This document shows, one piece after another, positions 58,859 through 64,000 of a stretch of DNA of 64,000 bases. Each line of letters opens with the position of its first letter. Position 1 is the first letter of the stretch. Location of the stretch: positions 17,160,393-17,224,392 of the forward strand of contig NC_049981.1 in the NCBI RefSeq assembly GCF_000003815.2, written 5' to 3'. The stretch comes from Branchiostoma floridae. Lineage: Eukaryota; Chordata; Leptocardii; Amphioxiformes; Branchiostomatidae. The notes below the pieces were generated by a model. That model was not told where the DNA came from and searched no databases. It was given only the letters and a program-made list of their open reading frames with translations. The position numbers were made by a program, and so were the translations under genes.

Positions 58859-59699
58859 TGATTTTTTACCATGTGTTGTCCTATATCATTCTTCACAAAT
58901 GTTATAAATGCAAGCATATACAGGCGGTTTCTCGGTTCAACATGTACTTTATTCGTCAATATAGAGGCTATTATATTGTTTTAATGAATACCGTGACCGG
59001 TATTCAAATCCATTTCTATTTCAGCATTAATGATACAATGGCCAGCATGAATTTGACTTTTGACCTGTTATATAGCTTATATGATTTGCCTTTTTCCCAT
59101 AGAGACATGTATTTGAAATATACCGTAGCTGGAATGTCTCATAGATTCATAGAATGTACGCACACATGTCATATAAGTTGTCCTTCACCGACTCAAACTT
59201 GCACGCTCGATATCTTTCTAAGATACTCTTTCCGATCGTTCGTGCAGTCATACATAATATCTGTAAAAACAAATATATCCAAAAACTGAGGCTGAATTTT
59301 TTTTCACATACACATCAAGAAGTTTCTGCAAGTCAGTCACCCATGGTAAGAAAGCTTAAGGTGGAAAAAANNNNNNNNNNNNNNNNNNNNNNNNNNNNNN
59401 NNNNNNNNNNNNNNNNNNNNNNNNNNNNNNNNNNNNNNNNNNNNNNNNNNNNNNNNNNNNNNNNNNNNNNCTGAAGAGAACTGTTTAAAAGATCCTTGCT
59501 CTCGGACTGTATAAGTACGGCGACTTTAAAGTTTTGGGGGTTGATTGCATTCTTCACATAATGCAGACACCACGAGAATATGTCGCGTTTCAACAAAATG
59601 GTGCAAAGTATTTTTTGGACTCTCAAACCCCAATTGCAGAAAATTCAACTCTCAAACACATATCGAATTATTCTTTCCAAAGACAAACTATTCTTTGAT
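58859..59699. other. non-coding spacer with N gap
   Basis: AT-rich sequence between the two arrays, with no gene recognised (the 143-codon frame 58858-59289 lacks a domain). It is interrupted by 100 N at 59371-59470. Short ctctcac-like traces occur near 59640. Confidence 0.5.
59371..59470. other. assembly gap, 100 N
   Basis: Placeholder of 100 undetermined bases close to the start of the satellite. Confidence 0.98.
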
Positions 59700-62600
59700 A
59701 CAGCAGACATTTTTATTCCGACACACAAACACTAGAATTCTCTCTCACACACAGCACAAAAAGTTCTCTCACTTCGCGAGGCTTTCCCTGCCAACCCGGC
59801 TGTAGGAGTGAGCGATTTTTTCGTCTGAGTGAGAGCGAAATTTGGTCGATGTGAGAGCGCTTTCGGAGTAGTGGAAGAATAACTTGCTTGAGTTTTCTGA
59901 ACTTCCAAATGGCAATGAACAGTGTTATCTTCTTCAGTTTCCAATGATAAACCATTTTAACAATGACATTCTGTTATGTTATAGACATTTCGTCGACAAT
60001 CACTTTATTCCGACACACAACGCAGAAATTCTCTCTCACCCACAGAACAAAAAGTTCTTTCACCTCGGGGGCTTTCCCCGCCGATCAGGCTGGAGGAGTG
60101 AGCGATTTATTTTGGTCTGAGTGAGAGCGAAATTTGGTCGATGTGAGAGCGCTTTCGGAGTAGTGGAAGAATAACTTGCTTGAGTTTTCTTATCTTCTTA
60201 AAGGCAATGAACAGCGCCATTTTCTTCAGTTTCCAATAATAAACCTTTTCAAAAATGACATTCTGTTATATTATAGACATTTCCTCGACAATCATATCAT
60301 TCCGACACGCAACGCAGAAATTCTCTCTCACCCACGGAACAAAAAGTTCTCTCACCTCGGAGGCTTTCCCCGCCGATCAGGCTGGAGGAGTGAGCGATTT
60401 TTTTGGTCTGAGTGAGAGCGAAATATGGTCGATGTGAGAGCGCTTTCGGAGTAGTGGAAGAATAACTTTCTTGAGTTTTCTTAACTTCTAAAGGGGAATG
60501 AACAGTGTCATTTTCTTCAGTTTCAAATAATAAACCATTTTAACAATGACATTCTGTTATATTATAGACATTTCGTCGACAATCACTTTATTCCGACACA
60601 CAACGCAGAAATTCTCTCTCACCCACAGAACAAAAAGTTCTCTCACCTCGGAGGCTTTCCCCGCCGATCAGGCTGGAGGAGTGAGCAATTTTTTGGGTCT
60701 GAGTGAGAGCGAAACTTTGTCGATGTGAGAGCGCTTTCGGAATAGTGCAAGAACAACTTCTTTCATCATTTCTTTACTTCAAACGCATGTTAAACACTGA
60801 CATTTTGTATAGTTTGAAACGATATACATCATACACTAACAATCACTTAAACCAAAGACATTGTCTTGACGATCAGTCTTTTTCCGACACTCAACGCTAA
60901 AATTCTGTCTCACACACAGAACAAAAAGTTCTCTCACTTCGAGGGCTTTTCCTGCCAACCTGGCCGGAGGAGTGAGCGATTTTTTGGGTCTGAGTGAGAG
61001 CGAAATTTGGTCGATGTGAGAGCGCTTTCGGAATAGTGCAAGAACAACTTCCTTCATCATTTCTTTACTTCAAACGCATGTTAAACACTGACATTTTGTA
61101 TAGTTTGAAACGATATACATCATACACTAACAATCACTTAAACCAAAGACATTGTCTTGACGATCAATCTTTTTCCGACACTCAACGCTAAAATTCTCTC
61201 TCACACACAGAACAAAAAGTTCTCTCACTTCGGGAGGCTTTCCCTGCAAACCCGGATCGATGGAGGAGTGAGCGATTTTTTGGTCTGAGTGAGAGCGAAA
61301 CTTTGTCGATGTGAGAGCGCTTTCGGAGTAGTGAAAGAACAACTTCTTTTAGTATTTTTTACTTAAACCCCAAAATAAACGCAGACATTTTGTTTAGTTT
61401 GTAACGATATACACTATACAATAACAATCACTTATACCAAATATTAAAGATATTGTCTTGACAATCAATCTTTATCCGACACACAACGCTGAAATTCTCT
61501 TTCACCCACAGAACAAAAAGTTCTCTCACTCCGGGAGGCTTCCCTGCCAACGCGGCTGTAGGAGTGAGCGATTTTTTTGGTCTGAGTGAGTGCGAACTTT
61601 TGTCGATGTGAGAGCGCTTTCGGAATAGTGAAAGAACAACTTCTTTTAGTATTTTTTTACTTAAAACGCAAAATAAACGCAGACATTTTGTTTAGTTTGT
61701 AACGATATAAACTATACAATACCAATCACTTATACCAAATATTAAAGATATTGTCTTGACAATCAATCTTTCTCCGACACACAACGCTAAAATTCTCTCT
61801 CACACACAGAACAAAAAGTTCTCTCACTTCGGGAACTTCCCCTGCCAAAGCGGCTGTAGGAGTGAGCGCTTTTTGGGGTCTGAGTGAGTGCGAACTTTTG
61901 TCGATGTGAGAGCGATTTTGGAGTAGTGAAAGAACAACTTCTTTTAGTATTTTTTTACTTAAAACGCAAAATAAACGCTGACATTTTGTTTAGTTTGTAA
62001 CGATATACACTATACAATAACAATCACTTATACCAAATATTAAAGATATTGTCTTGATCATCATCTTTCTCCGACACACAACGCTGAAATTCTCTCTCAC
62101 ACACAGAACAAAAAGTTCTCTCACTTCGGGAGGCTTCCCTGCCAACGCGGCTGTAGGAGTGAGCGCNNNNNNNNNNNNNNNNNNNNNNNNNNNNNNNNNN
62201 NNNNNNNNNNNNNNNNNNNNNNNNNNNNNNNNNNNNNNNNNNNNNNNNNNNNNNNNNNNNNNNNNNNNNNNNNNNNNNNNNNNNNNNNNNNNNNNNNNNN
62301 NNNNNNNNNNNNNNNNNNNNNNNNNNNNNNNNNNNNNNNNNNNNNNNNNNNNNNNNNNNNNNNNNNNNNNNNNNNNNNNNNNNNNNNNNNNNNNNNNNNN
62401 NNNNNNNNNNNNNNNNNNNNNNNNNNNNNNNNNNNNNNNNNNNNNNNNNNNNNNNNNNNNNNNNNNNNNNNNNNNNNNNNNNNNNNNNNNNNNNNNNNNN
62501 NNNNNNNNNNNNNNNNNNNNNNNNNNNNNNNNNNNNNNNNNNNNNNNNNNNNNNNNNNNNNNNNNNNNNNNNNNNNNNNNNNNNNNNNNNNNNNNNNNNN

Positions 62601-64000
62601 NNNNNNNNNNNNNNNNNNNNNNNNNNNNNNNNNNNNNNNNNNNNNNNNNNNNNNNNNNNNNNNNNNNNNNNNNNNNNNNNNNNNNNNNNNNNNNNNNNNN
62701 NNNNNNNNNNNNNNNNNNNNNNNNNNNNNNNNNNNNNNNNNNNNNNNNNNNNNNNNNNNNNNNNNNNNNNNNNNNNNNNNNNNNNNNNNNNNNNNNNNNN
62801 NNNNNNNNNNNNNNNNNNNNNNNNNNNNNNNNNNNNNNNNNNNNNNNNNNNNNNNNNNNNNNNNNNNNNNNNNNNNNNNNTGTAACGATATATACTATAC
62901 AATAACAATCACTTATACCAAATATTAAAGATATTGTTTTGATAATCAATCTTTTTCCGACACACAACGCTGAAATTCTCTTTCACCCACAGAACAAAAA
63001 GTTCTCTCACTCCGGGAGGCTTCCCTGCCAACCCGGCTGTAGGAGTGAGCGATTTTTTGGGTCTGAGTGAGTGCGAACTTTTGTCGATGTGAGAGCGATT
63101 TTGGAGTAGTGAAAGAACAACTTCTTTTAGTATTTTTTTCACTTTAAGCGCAAAATAAACGCTGACATTTTGTTTAGTTTGTAACGATATATACAATACA
63201 ATAACAATCACTTATACCAAATATTAAAGATATTGTTTTGATAATCAATCTTATTCCGACACACAACGCTGAAATTCTCTTTCACCCACAGAGCAAAAAG
63301 TTCTCTCACTCCGGGAGGCTTCCCTGCCAACCCGGCTGTAGGAGTGAGCGATTTTTTGGGTCTGAGTGAGTGCGAACTTTTGTCGATGTGAGAGCGATTT
63401 TGGAGTAGTGAAAGAACAACTTCTTTAAGTATTTTTTACTAAAAACGCAAAATAATCACTGGCATTTTTTTCAGTTTGTAACGATATACACCATACAATA
63501 ACAATCACTTATACCAAATATTAAAGATATTGTCTTGACAATCAATCTTTCTCCGACACACAACGCTGAAATTCTCTTTCACCCACAGAACAAAATGTTC
63601 TCTCACTTCGGGAGGCTTCCTTGCCAACCCGGCTGTAGGAGTGAGCGCTTTTTGGGGTCTGAGTGAGTGCGAACTTTTGTCGATGTGAGAGCGCTTTTTG
63701 GAGTAGTGAAAGAACAACTTCTTTTAGTATTTTTTACTTAAAACTCAAAATAAACACTGACATTTTTTTCAGTTTGTAACGATATACACTATACAATACC
63801 AATCACTTATACCAAATACTAAAGATATTGTCTTGACAATCAATCTTTCTCCGACACACAACGCTGAAATTCTCTCTCACCCACAGAACAAAAAGTTCTC
63901 TCACTCCGGGAGGCTTCCCTGCCAACGCGGCTGTAGGAGTGAGCGATTTTTTTGGTCTGAGTGAGTGCGAACTTTTGTCGATGTGAGAGCGATTTGAGAT
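59700..64000. repeat. satellite array, 291-299-bp units, open at right edge
   Basis: The landmark gtgagagcg recurs at 59851, 60143, 60434, 60725, 61016, 61311, 61608, 61906, then after the gap at 63089, 63388, 63685 and 63983. Spacing is 291-292 bp in the left units and 295-299 bp in the right ones. Each unit contains gaaattctctctcac, acagaacaaaaagttctctcac, ggaggctt(t)ccctgcc, aggagtgagcg, tctgagtgag and gatgtgagagcg. The variable spacer between cores defines at least three subtypes, one from 59851 to 60725, one around 61016-61311 and one from 61608 on. The last also has gagtgcgaactttt in place of gagagcgaaattt. Short frames repeated in each unit are broken by unit lengths not divisible by three and by stops, so coding is unlikely. 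Confidence 0.95.
62167..62880. other. assembly gap, 714 N, inside the satellite
   Basis: The distance between landmarks on either side of the gap (61906 to 63089) is 1183 bp, close to four satellite units. The sized gap is therefore consistent with uninterrupted array. Confidence 0.95.

Noticed and set aside
58509-58907. 132-codon frame with 16-residue repeats (DRFFSLTQ) as a repetitive protein
   Set aside because: The repeat is a 48-bp minisatellite related to the neighbouring non-coding satellite; no start, signal or domain supports it.
60836-63717. Recurrent ~70-codon minus-strand frames in satellite units (VRELFVLC-type peptides)
   Set aside because: Similar because the DNA is repeated; frames shift between units and unit lengths are often not multiples of three.
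58653-64000. CRISPR-like array
   Set aside because: Spacers are repeated rather than unique, unit sizes are wrong and the DNA is eukaryotic.

Overview
The window looks like animal nuclear DNA and is almost entirely non-coding. It has interspersed SINE-like and MITE-like repeats, LINE and Tc1/mariner relics, microsatellites and six runs of N. The only confidently recognised protein-coding segment is one exon of a CELF/Bruno-like RNA-binding protein on the minus strand near the left edge. The exon sequence and the style of the repeats (several tRNA-headed SINE families, short TIR elements) suggest an invertebrate chordate such as amphioxus (Branchiostoma). That assignment is an inference from memory of such genomes and was not checked by a search.

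Layout. 1-820: intron downstream of the CELF exon. 821-1070: CELF exon, with the N-terminus and the first half of RRM1. 1.1-8 kb: non-coding upstream DNA with one SINE-like copy and two perfect snap-back inverted repeats (5868-5915, 6182-6250). 8-9.2 kb: three different repeats back to back, namely a poly(A) retroposon with a 15-bp target duplication, a TIR element and a SINE. 9.2-21 kb: mostly unannotatable, with a CA-rich minisatellite at 14 kb and an RFX X-box-like site at 10.1 kb. 21-25 kb: degenerate tandem repeats interrupted by a decayed Tc1/mariner element with 315-bp terminal inverted repeats and a TA target duplication. 25-40 kb: sparse, with diverged local duplications and a scaffold gap whose two flanks overlap by 51 bp. 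40.2-42.1 kb: a 162-bp tandem array inside a larger duplicated unit. 44 kb: paired SINE copies around a gap. 46.1-46.9 kb: the C-terminal end of a LINE reverse transcriptase with a 265-bp tandem duplication that appears perfect. 48.9-55.2 kb: further SINE-like and MITE-like copies. 56.9-57.0 kb: a possible promoter with two X-box-like sites followed by a consensus splice donor. 58.65-58.86 kb: an exact 48-bp minisatellite. 59.7-64 kb: a satellite of 291-299-bp units that runs off the right edge.

No operon-like or multi-gene system is visible. If the CELF gene has its promoter in the window, the 63 kb on its right is either intergenic DNA or a large 5' intron. The most unusual structure is the right-hand satellite. 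Its units are built from shorter CTCTCAC/GTGAGAG modules spaced about 22-24 bp apart in opposing orientation, and a neighbouring 48-bp array is made of related modules.
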